From the NCBI GenBank assembly GCA_902785605.1, contig CACZZL010000007.1, positions 51,722-115,721 on the forward strand: a stretch of 64,000 nt of DNA. The letters run 5' to 3'. How positions within the stretch are numbered: the first letter of the stretch is position 1; the number at the start of each line of letters is the position of its first letter. Positions 7,707 to 14,845 of the stretch are shown in pieces. The position numbers and the translations under genes were made by a program. The stretch is from an uncultured Bacteroidales bacterium. Lineage in GTDB: Bacteria; Bacteroidota; Bacteroidia; Bacteroidales; Paludibacteraceae. The notes under the pieces were generated by a model, which made no database searches, had not been told where the DNA came from, and was given only the letters and a program-made list of their open reading frames with translations.

Positions 7707-9226
7707 ATTTGTCGTAAGTATTTCTCTATGTTAGCCAAGTCCTCGTAGAACGGGGTGTCGTCCACGATGGTGGGTGTGATGGCGCGGATCGCGTCGTACT
7801 GTGCCTTGGTGGCGGGTGCGAGTTGGTCGGCGATGTGCAGACAATCGACCGCTTGCGCCATAGCCAGGTACAGGATGGACAGCACCTGGTAGCAGTTGTC
7901 AATCACCTGCCGGCACAGTTCGGCGCTGTTCGTACCCATGGACACGATGTCCTGGTTGTCGTTGTTGTTCGGTATCGAGTGCACATAGTTCGGCATGGCG
8001 AGCGTCTGACACTCGGCGGTGGTGCTGGTGGCGGTGAACTGACAGGCTTGGATGCCGTAGTTCAGTCCCAGCGTACCCAGGTTGAGGAAAGGCGGCAGGA
8101 TGCCGTTGATGCGATCGTGGCACAGGTAATTGAGTTGTCGCTCGCTCACCATCGCCAGGCGCACCATCGCGATCTTCATCTTATCTGCCTCCAGCGATAT
8201 ATAATCGCCGTGGAAGTTACCGCCATGATAGACGTTCTGCGTCTCGGGGTCCACGATGGGGTTGTCACTGGCTGCATTCAGTTCCTCGTCGATGACCATA
8301 CGGCTGTAGGCCAGCGTGTCGGCTATCGGGCCGAGGATCTGCGGCGCGCAGCGCAGCGAATAGTACGCCTGCACCTTGTCCTTGAACACCCCGTCCTTTT
8401 CGCCATTGGCCATTAGCCTTTCGCCATTGTACAAAACGTTCTCCCGTTTCTGCAAGCGTTTGGAGCCTTGGCTCATCGCCCGCATCTGTTGGGCGATCGC
8501 GATCTGTCCTCCGTGTCGGCGTGCCTCGTTGAGCGGGGCAGCCATGAGGTCGTCGTAACTGCCGGCAATCTCGTTCATCCATACGGCCGCTATAGTGGCG
8601 AGGTGGAGCAGGCGCTCGGCATCCAACTGATTGACCGCACTGATGCCGGTCATGATGCTGGTGCCGTTGGTGCAACTCAGTCCTTCACGGATATGAATGC
8701 TGACGGGCTTGAGTCCACACTCATCCATTACGTCTTTCGCCTTTCGCCATTCGCCCTTATAGTGCACTTTGCCTTCACCGATGAGGCACAGCGCCATGTG
8801 GGCCAGTTGTACCAAGTCACCGCTGGCACCCACACTGCCGTGTTTGGGAATGTACGGGCATATACCGCGGTTGATGAACTCGGTGAGCAGCGCCACCAGT
8901 TCGGGGTGCACACCGCTCTTGCATTGTGCGAACGAGCCTACGCGTGCCAACATACCCGCGCGTACAAAAAAATCGTCCAAGGGTTCACCCATACCGGTGG
9001 CATGGGAGCGAATGATGTTATATTGCAATTCACGCAGGTGCGCATCTTCCACGCGCCATTGTGCCATCGGACCAAAGCCGGTGTTGATGCCGTAGATCAC
9101 CTTGTCACTGGAGAAGCGGGACAGAAAATCAAAACAATCGGCTATGCCTTGCAGCGTAGCCTTGTCCCACACCAATTGACCATCTCTGTACAAGATGTCA
9201 CGAACTGAATCTACTGTTATTTTCAT
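7703..9226 (-). CDS. Aromatic amino-acid ammonia-lyase (HAL/TAL family), first gene of the aryl polyene operon
   Basis: This 507-residue protein is the usual length for bacterial histidine/tyrosine ammonia-lyases. The MIO cofactor forms from Ala134-Ser135-Gly136 (GSVGASGDLVQLAH); YGINTGFG is at 45-52 and QDIVSMG is present near the C-terminus. In this operon it most likely deaminates tyrosine to 4-coumarate, the aryl starter unit. The substrate-reading pair is Ser74-His75, as in histidine lyases, so sequence alone does not settle the substrate. Residues 156-165 and 266-277 derive from heptanucleotide islands. The promoter is 45 nt upstream. Confidence 0.9.
   Translation of the reverse strand: MKITVDSVRDILYRDGQLVWDKATLQGIADCFDFLSRFSSDKVIYGINTGFGPMAQWRVEDAHLRELQYNIIRSHATGMGEPLDDFFVRAGMLARVGSFAQCKSGVHPELVALLTEFINRGICPYIPKHGSVGASGDLVQLAHMALCLIGEGKVHYKGEWRKAKDVMDECGLKPVSIHIREGLSCTNGTSIMTGISAVNQLDAERLLHLATIAAVWMNEIAGSYDDLMAAPLNEARRHGGQIAIAQQMRAMSQGSKRLQKRENVLYNGERLMANGEKDGVFKDKVQAYYSLRCAPQILGPIADTLAYSRMVIDEELNAASDNPIVDPETQNVYHGGNFHGDYISLEADKMKIAMVRLAMVSERQLNYLCHDRINGILPPFLNLGTLGLNYGIQACQFTATSTTAECQTLAMPNYVHSIPNNNDNQDIVSMGTNSAELCRQVIDNCYQVLSILYLAMAQAVDCLHIADQLAPATKAQYDAIRAITPTIVDDTPFYEDLANIEKYLRQI
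8397..8431. repeat. Heptanucleotide island, CTTTCGC family
   Basis: Five units (TTTTCGC, CATTGGC, CATTAGC, CTTTCGC, CATTGTA) lie in frame in the ammonia-lyase gene and encode an Asn-Gly-Glu repeat-like stretch. Confidence 0.9.
8734..8761. repeat. Heptanucleotide island, CTTTCGC family
   Basis: Four units (CTTTCGC, CTTTCGC, CATTCGC, CCTTATA) lie in frame in the ammonia-lyase gene after the MIO motif. Confidence 0.85.
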
Positions 9227-9270
9227 TAATGGTTGGTTACCTTATTTTTTCAAAAAATCAAAATCGGGCG

Positions 9271-9302
9271 CAAAGGTACAACAATTTTTTGACATGTGCA
9301 AA
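9271..9302 (-). promoter_or_regulatory. Bacteroidetes-type promoter of the aryl polyene operon
   Basis: On the minus strand TTTG (9302-9299) is followed after 20 nt by TACCTTTG (9278-9271), matching the known Bacteroides -33/-7 consensus TTTG/TAnnTTTG. Transcription would begin about 35 nt before the ammonia-lyase ATG. Confidence 0.85.
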
Positions 9303-9321
9303 TTATTTTCTATAAAAATAG

Positions 9322-9352
9322 AAAAAAGCACCGCCGAAGCGATGCTTTTTTT
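9322..9352 (-). terminator. Intrinsic terminator downstream of the PfkB kinase gene
   Basis: The minus-strand transcript folds as GCATCGC-UUCG-GCGGUGC and then runs into six U residues. A U-G wobble makes it strong only in this direction. It insulates the kinase from the aryl polyene promoter 20 nt further on. Confidence 0.85.
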
Positions 9353-9360
9353 ACTTTAGC

Positions 9361-9388
9361 CAATAACCATTAGCCATTAGCCTTTCGA
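9361..9388. repeat. Intergenic heptanucleotide island, CTTTCGC family
   Basis: Four units (CAATAAC, CATTAGC, CATTAGC, CTTTCGA) sit between the kinase stop and its terminator. Confidence 0.85.
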
Positions 9389-9394
9389 CCATTA

Positions 9395-10309
9395 TTATTT
9401 GGGTTGTAACAAGTTTTTTACCAGCTCATCGCTGATGTTATTACCGAGTTGGCGGCAGACATCCTGGCTCCAGCGCTGTGCCATGGCGATGCGTTCGGCA
9501 GGCGTGTCCATGCCTTGCAACATGGCGTAGATGTATCCCGCGTTGAAGTTATCTCCGGCTCCGACGGTGCTGACGGTCTCGATTCGTTGTACAGGGTACG
9601 TGGTCACTTGGCCATGGTCGTAGAACCGGATCTCCCGTGCCCCGTCGGTCAAGATGAACGTTGAGCAGAGCGGTTGGACTCGTTCGTAGATGGCATCGGC
9701 ATCGCTCAGGCCGTACAGGTATTCAAAGTCCTCTTTCGACCCGCGAACGAGGCTGGCGAGCCGCATGTTCTCTTCGATATTAGCGAGCACATCGGGGATA
9801 TCGGGCACATGACTCTTGCGAAAATTGATGTCGTAGTACAACCATGCGCCGGCTTGTTTGGCCTCTCGCAGTAGCTTGCCAACCACCGGCCGAATCACCG
9901 GGTTGATGGCAAAAAAAGAACCGAAGAGTACAATGCCATCTGCATGAATATCAGGTAGTTGCTCGTCTATGAGCGCGGTCGCGTGATCTTTGTAAAACGT
10001 GTACTGCGCATCGTTGTTATCGTCCAGAAACGCCAGCGTGATGTGGGACTTGGTACCGGGGTGCCGGCACACGAACGCATCCGACACGCCGTTCGATTGG
10101 AGGAACGCGCAGATGAGGTCACCGACGTGGTCGCTGCCGGTCTCGGTCACAATCGCACAATCCACTCCCGCTCGTCCGAGCGAAACGATGCTGTTGAAGG
10201 TGGAACCGCCCGGAACGGCTTTCTGCGGTTGGTCGTTCTTGAACAATATATCCAGCACCGTCTCTCCAATGCCAATGACACGTCTTGCTGTCGGATATTG
10301 TTTGTTCAT
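9395..10309 (-). CDS. PfkB-family carbohydrate kinase
   Basis: This 304-residue protein has the ribokinase-family features: GGSTFNSIVSLGRAG near residue 40 for substrate binding and the C-terminal signature VGAGDNFNAGYIYAM with the catalytic Asp. It is probably a fructokinase-like sugar kinase, but the substrate cannot be read from sequence. I set the start at ATG 10309 because a longer in-frame reading would translate the promoter 21 nt upstream. It is a single-gene unit with its own promoter and terminator. Confidence 0.9.
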   Translation of the reverse strand: MNKQYPTARRVIGIGETVLDILFKNDQPQKAVPGGSTFNSIVSLGRAGVDCAIVTETGSDHVGDLICAFLQSNGVSDAFVCRHPGTKSHITLAFLDDNNDAQYTFYKDHATALIDEQLPDIHADGIVLFGSFFAINPVIRPVVGKLLREAKQAGAWLYYDINFRKSHVPDIPDVLANIEENMRLASLVRGSKEDFEYLYGLSDADAIYERVQPLCSTFILTDGAREIRFYDHGQVTTYPVQRIETVSTVGAGDNFNAGYIYAMLQGMDTPAERIAMAQRWSQDVCRQLGNNISDELVKNLLQPK

Positions 10310-10329
10310 GTCTTTGCAACTTTCGGCTG

Positions 10330-10361
10330 CAAAGGTACAACTTTTTTTTGACATATGCAAA
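10330..10361 (-). promoter_or_regulatory. Promoter of the PfkB kinase gene
   Basis: TTTG (10361-10358), a 20-nt spacer and TACCTTTG (10337-10330) on the minus strand match the Bacteroidetes consensus. The spacer is an A/T tract almost identical to the one in the promoter at 9271. Confidence 0.85.
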
Positions 10362-10378
10362 TAATTTTCTATAAAAAT

Positions 10379-10403
10379 AGAAAAATCGCCCCGAAGAGCG
10401 ATT
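10379..10403 (-). terminator. Intrinsic terminator after the GHKL/STAS-like operon
   Basis: The minus-strand RNA forms AAUCGCUC-UUCG-GGGCGAUU followed by U residues. It lies just upstream of the next promoter's -33 box. Confidence 0.85.
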
Positions 10404-10417
10404 CTTAATGGAGTAAG

Positions 10418-10753
10418 TTATTTAGCCATCAGTTGGCGTTGAACGCTGCCGATAGTGGCACAATGGATAATTGGCATGTCTCCTGCCAAATGGCGGCGAG
10501 GCAGAAAACGGCCTTTGGTAACGGCAGAAAGCATTTTCTCTACAAACGGCTCTAGATTGATCAAGTCCACATGCATATCACTATGCGTGAGGTTATAGAG
10601 TTCATCTGCAGCCGATCGTGAAATCTGTTCCACACCACTCATGTCCAACAAGTATTCGTTGGTTGGCTCCAAAGAAGCGGCTAGACGCTCCATCATCTGA
10701 CGCGTGTGTAATTCCGCGCCATATTGCTCTTGTATATTGATAATCTGTTTCAT
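10418..10753 (-). CDS. STAS-like (DUF4325-type) regulatory protein
   Basis: This 111-residue protein resembles the small STAS-like domain found beside GHKL ATPases: LLDMSGVEQISRSAADELYNL looks like the beta-strand/helix that holds the regulatory Ser in anti-anti-sigma-type proteins. I took the ATG at 10753; a TTG two codons earlier overlaps the ATPase stop. It follows the ATPase gene by 2 nt. A partner-switching role with that ATPase is an inference from pairing; no sigma factor gene is nearby. Confidence 0.65.
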   Translation of the reverse strand: MKQIINIQEQYGAELHTRQMMERLAASLEPTNEYLLDMSGVEQISRSAADELYNLTHSDMHVDLINLEPFVEKMLSAVTKGRFLPRRHLAGDMPIIHCATIGSVQRQLMAK

Positions 10754-10755
10754 AC

Positions 10756-11475
10756 TCAACTCATGTAATCATAAATGTTAAAACCATCTGGCACTTGTGC
10801 TGGAATACGAACCATAATCATTGTGCCCTTAAAATCTATCTCAGGTGGTAATGCCAATATCTTGCGATTAGTAGCCATCTGTAGCATAAGCGCATTGCCG
10901 GAAAGTGCTGCGAACTCGCCATGTAGACCATCTACCACCATCTTGATATTAGACGAGATGCCATAACCTCGGTTTTCTGTTTCCGGCAGGTTCTTTACCG
11001 AATAACCGTTTTGTGCGAGGTTGAGAGCTTCTGCATCACTATCTCCTAACTTATCAAGGTGTTTCTGTGCTGCTACGTAACTACCATAGATGGTAATACC
11101 ATAATCTGCAATAAGAATCTCTATAGCGTTGGCTTCCTTATTATACTTTAGATACGCGTAGCCCCTGTCCGTTTGCGCATGTTGCTGAATGTTACAAATC
11201 AGTTCATCAAACAAGTATGTAAGTGGCATGTTCAGTGATTTAAGTAACTCGGGACACGACTCAGACATGTGTTCTTTCAATTGATTAATCACATTAGCCG
11301 TTGAGTCATCATCCAAGGCAAAAGGTATAACTCCATCAACTTCTTGACATCGGAACACAGAAGTCATAGCCCGCGAATATGGGGTTGGAGCAACTTTTTG
11401 ATCATTCGTTGTAATCGAATCAAAAAATTGCAAGAGTACTCCTTCGAGAGTTGATATGTTTGTGCTATGTATCAT
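10756..11475 (-). CDS. GHKL-fold (HATPase_c) ATP-binding protein
   Basis: This 239-residue protein has Bergerat-fold motifs: N-box LFDELICNIQQHA (Asp90, Glu91, Asn95), G1 box IADYGIT (Asp124, Gly126) and G2 box ENRGYGIS (170-173). It has no histidine-phosphorylation domain and no membrane segment, so it is more like an anti-sigma/serine-kinase or RsbT-type ATPase than a sensor kinase. The ATG at 11475 is supported by a promoter 33 nt upstream. The same frame stays open for a further 99 codons through that promoter into a gene fragment at 11599-11739, which I treat as accidental. Confidence 0.8.
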   Translation of the reverse strand: MIHSTNISTLEGVLLQFFDSITTNDQKVAPTPYSRAMTSVFRCQEVDGVIPFALDDDSTANVINQLKEHMSESCPELLKSLNMPLTYLFDELICNIQQHAQTDRGYAYLKYNKEANAIEILIADYGITIYGSYVAAQKHLDKLGDSDAEALNLAQNGYSVKNLPETENRGYGISSNIKMVVDGLHGEFAALSGNALMLQMATNRKILALPPEIDFKGTMIMVRIPAQVPDGFNIYDYMS

Positions 11476-11507
11476 TCGTTCAAGCCAACTCAAAACCTTT
11501 GCGGCTG

Positions 11508-11539
11508 CAAAGGTACAACTTTTTTTTGATATATGCAAG
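11508..11539 (-). promoter_or_regulatory. Promoter of the GHKL/STAS-like operon
   Basis: CTTG (11539-11536), 20 nt, then TACCTTTG (11515-11508) on the minus strand. It decides the start of the ATPase gene at 11475. Confidence 0.8.
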
Positions 11540-11598
11540 AGAAAAATAGAAAAAATCGTTTGAGGCAGAGCCGAAATAAGAAAAATCGCCCTCTCGAC

Positions 11599-11739
11599 CT
11601 CGCTCTCCGTCTTGACGTGTCTCGATCGATTCGGACATTTCTGTACAATCTGCTGACCTCTGTACTTCCGGAAGTAAAACCCGTCTTCCCGTAGCTTACC
11701 TCTTAGGCTATCAATAGGAATAATTAGTTCCACCTTCAT
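11599..11739 (-). pseudogene. 5' fragment of a small Bacteroidales protein gene, apparently truncated
   Basis: From ATG 11739, about 47 codons read as a plausible protein rich in Arg/Lys/Tyr/Gly (KLREDGFYFRKYRGQQ, then QKCPNRSRHVKT). I recall similar N-termini in short proteins of Bacteroidales genomes, with no known function. After about codon 47 the reading continues into sequence that includes the promoter of the ATPase gene, so the original 3' end seems to be lost. The ATG is preceded by a purine run (AAGGAAGGAAAAA) and a hairpin. It could be a short intact gene reading on into the next frame. Confidence 0.4.
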
Positions 11740-11765
11740 ATTTTTTTCCTTCCTTTGTTTATTCC

Positions 11766-11787
11766 CCCGCATTGAATGCGGGTTTTT
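11766..11787 (+). terminator. Hairpin with T-tract (plus strand)
   Basis: CCCGCAT-TGA-ATGCGGG followed by TTTTT on the plus strand has the form of an intrinsic terminator. No plus-strand gene precedes it. On the minus strand the same hairpin lies 27 nt before the ATG at 11739 and could act on translation there. Confidence 0.45.
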
Positions 11788-12178
11788 ACCTTTCTTTTAG
11801 CGGTTAAACCCGCGACCATTTCGCGACCATTACGGACATGTACGTCACGTCTCTGTCCGGTTTCCTTCGTCCGTTAGCCCCGCATCGCATGCCGGTTCTC
11901 TTCTTCTTTTGTGCCGGCTGCCATCCGGCGTTTGACAGGATGCCGCTCGACGCCCTTAGTACGTATGCATACTCCCCCTAATAGGGGGACGTATGCAGTA
12001 CTAACGGGCTCAGGTATCCTCGTCAAAAAGTAGCATCATTACTTAGTCGGTAGCCGCTTTTGCCTTCGATCTCCATCGGCTGGAGGATCCCCTGTAAGCC
12101 GGCTTCTACTATACCTATATTTCCGTGTTTTCGGTTTACTTTTGCATACAAAAAAATGCACACGATCAAAATCGAGTG
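11788..12178 (-). other. Gene-less leader tract downstream of a promoter
   Basis: About 390 nt with no convincing protein gene on either strand, lying between a minus-strand promoter at 12179-12210 and the fragment at 11599-11739. It contains a large inverted repeat (11952-12009), a near-tandem repeat TGGTCGCGAAA/TGGTCGCGGG on the minus strand (about 11805-11830) and GC-rich stretches unlike its AT-rich borders. A short open frame (12023-12160) from a GTG has no recognisable features. It may be a structured RNA or an element remnant. Confidence 0.4.
11952..12009. repeat. Imperfect inverted repeat with four paired blocks
   Basis: The paired blocks are GCCC/GGGC, TTAGTAC/GTACTAA, TGCATAC/GTATGCA and CCCCCTA/TAGGGGG, with small bulges between them and no real loop. 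As RNA it would be a hairpin of about 25 bp. No T-tract follows, so it is not an ordinary terminator. Confidence 0.85.
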
Positions 12179-12210
12179 CAAAATTACTGCTTTTTGTTGA
12201 TATAAGCAAA
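12179..12210 (-). promoter_or_regulatory. Promoter firing into the gene-less tract
   Basis: TTTG (12210-12207), 20 nt, then TAATTTTG (12186-12179) on the minus strand. It starts 2 nt after the YbjQ-family gene stop and would transcribe the inverted-repeat region. Confidence 0.7.
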
Positions 12211-12212
12211 TC

Positions 12213-12533
12213 TTAATCAATCACTACGGCGGTGCCGGAAATGGAGATCATGATCATGCTGCTGGATTGTCCGAGTGTCTCGTAGCCGAAGCTGACACCA
12301 ACGATAGCATTGGCGCCTAGTTCACGGGCGCGCTCCGTCATCTCGTTCTGGGCGGTCTCGCGTCCTTCGAGCATAGCGCTTTCATAACTCTCGGTGCGAC
12401 CGCCAAAGAAATCACGCAGCGATGCGCCGATGTCCTTGAGGAAGTTCATTCCGAAGATAACTTCTCCGGATACCAGACCTTTGTACTCTTTGATTTTGTG
12501 ACCTTCGATGGTCGGTGTTGTGGTAATAATCAT
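12213..12533 (-). CDS. YbjQ/UPF0145-family protein
   Basis: This 106-residue protein matches the YbjQ family, known structurally as a pentamer-forming fold of unclear function: TTTPTIEGHKIKEYKGLVSGEVIFG at the N-terminus (continuous family signature) and RARELGANAIVGVSFGYE in the middle. It is full length. It is monocistronic, with its own promoter at 12599-12630, and has no visible tie to its neighbours. Confidence 0.92.
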   Translation of the reverse strand: MIITTTPTIEGHKIKEYKGLVSGEVIFGMNFLKDIGASLRDFFGGRTESYESAMLEGRETAQNEMTERARELGANAIVGVSFGYETLGQSSSMIMISISGTAVVID

Positions 12534-12598
12534 ATCAGAATTAGTTTTAAGTTGCGCGCAAAAGGCATTAAATATTCGTCCTTTTGATTTTGCGCCGC

Positions 12599-12630
12599 AA
12601 AGGTACTAAAAAATTTTGACATACACAAAA
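12599..12630 (-). promoter_or_regulatory. Promoter of the YbjQ-family gene
   Basis: TTTG (12630-12627), 20 nt, then TACCTTTG (12606-12599) on the minus strand. Its -33 box lies within the T-tract of the terminator that ends the upstream ten-gene operon. Confidence 0.85.
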
Positions 12631-12631
12631 A

Positions 12632-12656
12632 AATCTGCACTGTTGATGCAGATTTA
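12632..12656 (-). terminator. Terminator of the ten-gene phospho-signalling operon
   Basis: A perfect 9-bp stem AAATCTGCA/TGCAGATTT with a 7-nt loop is followed on the minus strand by seven T. It lies 46 nt after the last gene of the operon. Confidence 0.9.
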
Positions 12657-12701
12657 TTGATTTTTGATGCAGATGAGTGGGGTGGGCTAATGCAGAAAAA
12701 A

Positions 12702-13160
12702 CTACAAGCTGATGGATTCGCCGGGCATGAGGACGGATTCGATCTCCAGTTTCTTGGTACCGACGAACCAGTTCTCTTTGCTTGCCCGTGCGCCCAGGGA
12801 ACTGCCGAAACGGGCATGACGCAGTTTCTTGCAATACGCAAAAGCATAGTCACCGATCCATTGCACGGTGGCAGGGATATAGACACTCTTCAGACCATTG
12901 TATCCGGCGAACGCCTCGGGCGCAATAGAGACCACGGTACAGGTTACGTACTTGCCGGACGATTTGTAGCGGATGGTCTCAGGGATGACCAGATCACCCT
13001 TGATCTCATTGGTTTGTCGCATGACCTCTGCCACTTGGTTCTCGGTGTCAACGGCATACCGTATGCCTTTGTAGGTGACGGCTTTGATCTCTGCCTGTGC
13101 GGCCAGCACAACCAGCGAGAAGCAGAGAATGGAGAGCAGACGCTGGAAGTTGACGTTCAT
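12702..13160 (-). CDS. Secreted BspA-like (leucine-rich repeat type 5) protein
   Basis: This 152-residue protein begins with a signal peptide (residues 1-22, ending AAQA) and carries BspA-type repeat features: IPETIRY, SIAPEAFAGYNGLKSVYIPATVQWIGDYAFAY, where each repeat gives a folded edge strand plus F/Y-containing turn. It probably acts outside the cytoplasm as a binding or structural module. The start at ATG 13160 follows the TPR gene by 34 nt. It is the last gene before the operon terminator. Confidence 0.75.
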   Translation of the reverse strand: MNVNFQRLLSILCFSLVVLAAQAEIKAVTYKGIRYAVDTENQVAEVMRQTNEIKGDLVIPETIRYKSSGKYVTCTVVSIAPEAFAGYNGLKSVYIPATVQWIGDYAFAYCKKLRHARFGSSLGARASKENWFVGTKKLEIESVLMPGESISL

Positions 13161-13194
13161 AGGAGTAATGCTTGATAAATTATTTAAAAGACTA

Positions 13195-14826
13195 TTACTC
13201 CGTAGGTAATTTGTCGAACAAGTTCCGAATCTTCTCTTTGCGATATTTAGCCATAAGGTCCTTGAATTCTTGCATGTCACGGATCGCGTCCAAGTCGGAG
13301 TCTTCCTCTATATGACCAAAATTACGATAACCTAATTCAAGACATTCCTTAAAATACTTGATTGCTTCTTGTTTCTTGTTCATACGTGAATAGAGACAAG
13401 CCGCGTCGTAGTAATTATACGCACTTGGGTCGGATTCCAATATCATTTTGTTCCATTCAATAGCCTCATCATATCTTCCCATATACATCAGCGCGTACGA
13501 GCGGCATGAATTTTCAAGCGTAGTATCTGTTTCAAGGATCTTATTGAAGTCCATATTGGCACGAATCGTATCTTGTTTCTGCAACAAGAGCAAACGGCCT
13601 CGCATCATTAGCAGGTACGTATTATTATCCTCAAGAAGTAAACCTTTATTATAATCCTCCAATGCGCCCTCGAAGTCTTTCAGAGCCTCTTTGACAAGCC
13701 CTCTACCATAATAGGCAGAAGGAGCTGCATCAATGTCATTTTCTATAATCGATGAGTAATCGGAAATAGCTTCCTGATGCCGGCCTAAATTTGCAAAGCA
13801 CATACCTCTACGATATCGTAATGAGCTGTCATAGGCACTTGTTGATGACAATTCTATGAGTTTGGTATACATCTTAGCGGCTTCAGTGTATTCATATAAC
13901 GCGAAGTGACATTCTGCTGTTTGGTACGTAACAAACGTATTTGTGACCGTATCGGACAACATTGCCTTCATGGCGCGCAAATCTGCCAAAGCGTCTGTAT
14001 ATTGCTCTTTTACTTGGTATACTCGTACGCGCACTCCCAACCAGTAGAAGCGTGTATTGTCACTATTGGCAGCTTTCAGTTTTTCGTTGATAGCTTTCAA
14101 TACATACGCATATTCCTTGGAAGCGACATACAACAACATATCCAGGTCTCCGTTATCCACTAAAGACAGATAGGATACATACAGGTCAACGAATGGCTTA
14201 TTTTCGTCATTGTATAGATACATGATTGCACGCAGACGTTTAGCCTCCGCATTCATAGGCTCGTATCTGATTATTTTATCCAGAGTGGTGGCTGCTTCTT
14301 CCAGTTTGTTTTGTTGAAGCAAACAACGAGCTATTTCTATTGCGCTTTCTGTATCCGTTTCGTCTAACTCATAGGCTTTACGATAATCAGCCTCCGCTTT
14401 GTCGTAAGCCTCTATTTTGTAGTAGAATTTTGCACGGCATTCATAACAAAATGCATTCTTTTTATCCTTCTTAACAGCCGTATTGTAATCGTTAAGGGCG
14501 GACTTTGCCTCTCCGAGATTTTCGTGAATCAAACCGCGAATACAATACAGGTTACCTAAAGGAATCGAGCATTTTTTGTCCCAGTATTTGATAGCCGCAT
14601 TAATATCAGCGAGAGCAGCCAGATCGTCATTTTGCGCGATAAATGCATACGCTCTCGTTGCAAGAGCCTTAGCGTCTTTAGGGGCATCCTTCAGATGGTC
14701 AGTTGTGTATTGTATGACAGCAGCATAGTCTTTTTGATCAAGTGCTTGCTCTGCACGTTCCATTTTCGTTTGAGCAAAACTGCTCAATGAGAGTAAAATT
14801 GCGGTGAATAAAAAGAATCGTTTCAT
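13195..14826 (-). CDS. Periplasmic TPR-repeat protein
   Basis: This 543-residue protein has a signal peptide (1-18, SLSSFAQ) and is almost wholly built of tetratricopeptide repeats; clear units include YRKAYELDETDTESAIEIARC and YYDAACLYSRMNKKQEAIKYF. TPR arrays scaffold protein complexes. With its export signal it probably works in the periplasm with the BACON proteins encoded just upstream (19-nt spacing). The exact partner is unknown. Confidence 0.85.
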   Translation of the reverse strand: MKRFFLFTAILLSLSSFAQTKMERAEQALDQKDYAAVIQYTTDHLKDAPKDAKALATRAYAFIAQNDDLAALADINAAIKYWDKKCSIPLGNLYCIRGLIHENLGEAKSALNDYNTAVKKDKKNAFCYECRAKFYYKIEAYDKAEADYRKAYELDETDTESAIEIARCLLQQNKLEEAATTLDKIIRYEPMNAEAKRLRAIMYLYNDENKPFVDLYVSYLSLVDNGDLDMLLYVASKEYAYVLKAINEKLKAANSDNTRFYWLGVRVRVYQVKEQYTDALADLRAMKAMLSDTVTNTFVTYQTAECHFALYEYTEAAKMYTKLIELSSTSAYDSSLRYRRGMCFANLGRHQEAISDYSSIIENDIDAAPSAYYGRGLVKEALKDFEGALEDYNKGLLLEDNNTYLLMMRGRLLLLQKQDTIRANMDFNKILETDTTLENSCRSYALMYMGRYDEAIEWNKMILESDPSAYNYYDAACLYSRMNKKQEAIKYFKECLELGYRNFGHIEEDSDLDAIRDMQEFKDLMAKYRKEKIRNLFDKLPTE

Positions 14827-14845
14827 TGTATTATATTTTGTTTAG

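Noticed and set aside
10310-10360. N-terminal extension of the PfkB kinase
   Set aside because: It translates the promoter boxes; the same mistake would apply to extended starts of dnaE (62346-62459) and the HipS-HipB-like gene (25973-26005).
12023-12220. 65-codon minus-strand frame next to the YbjQ-family gene
   Set aside because: Its N-terminal half is the promoter at 12179-12210 read as protein, and the rest has no recognisable features.
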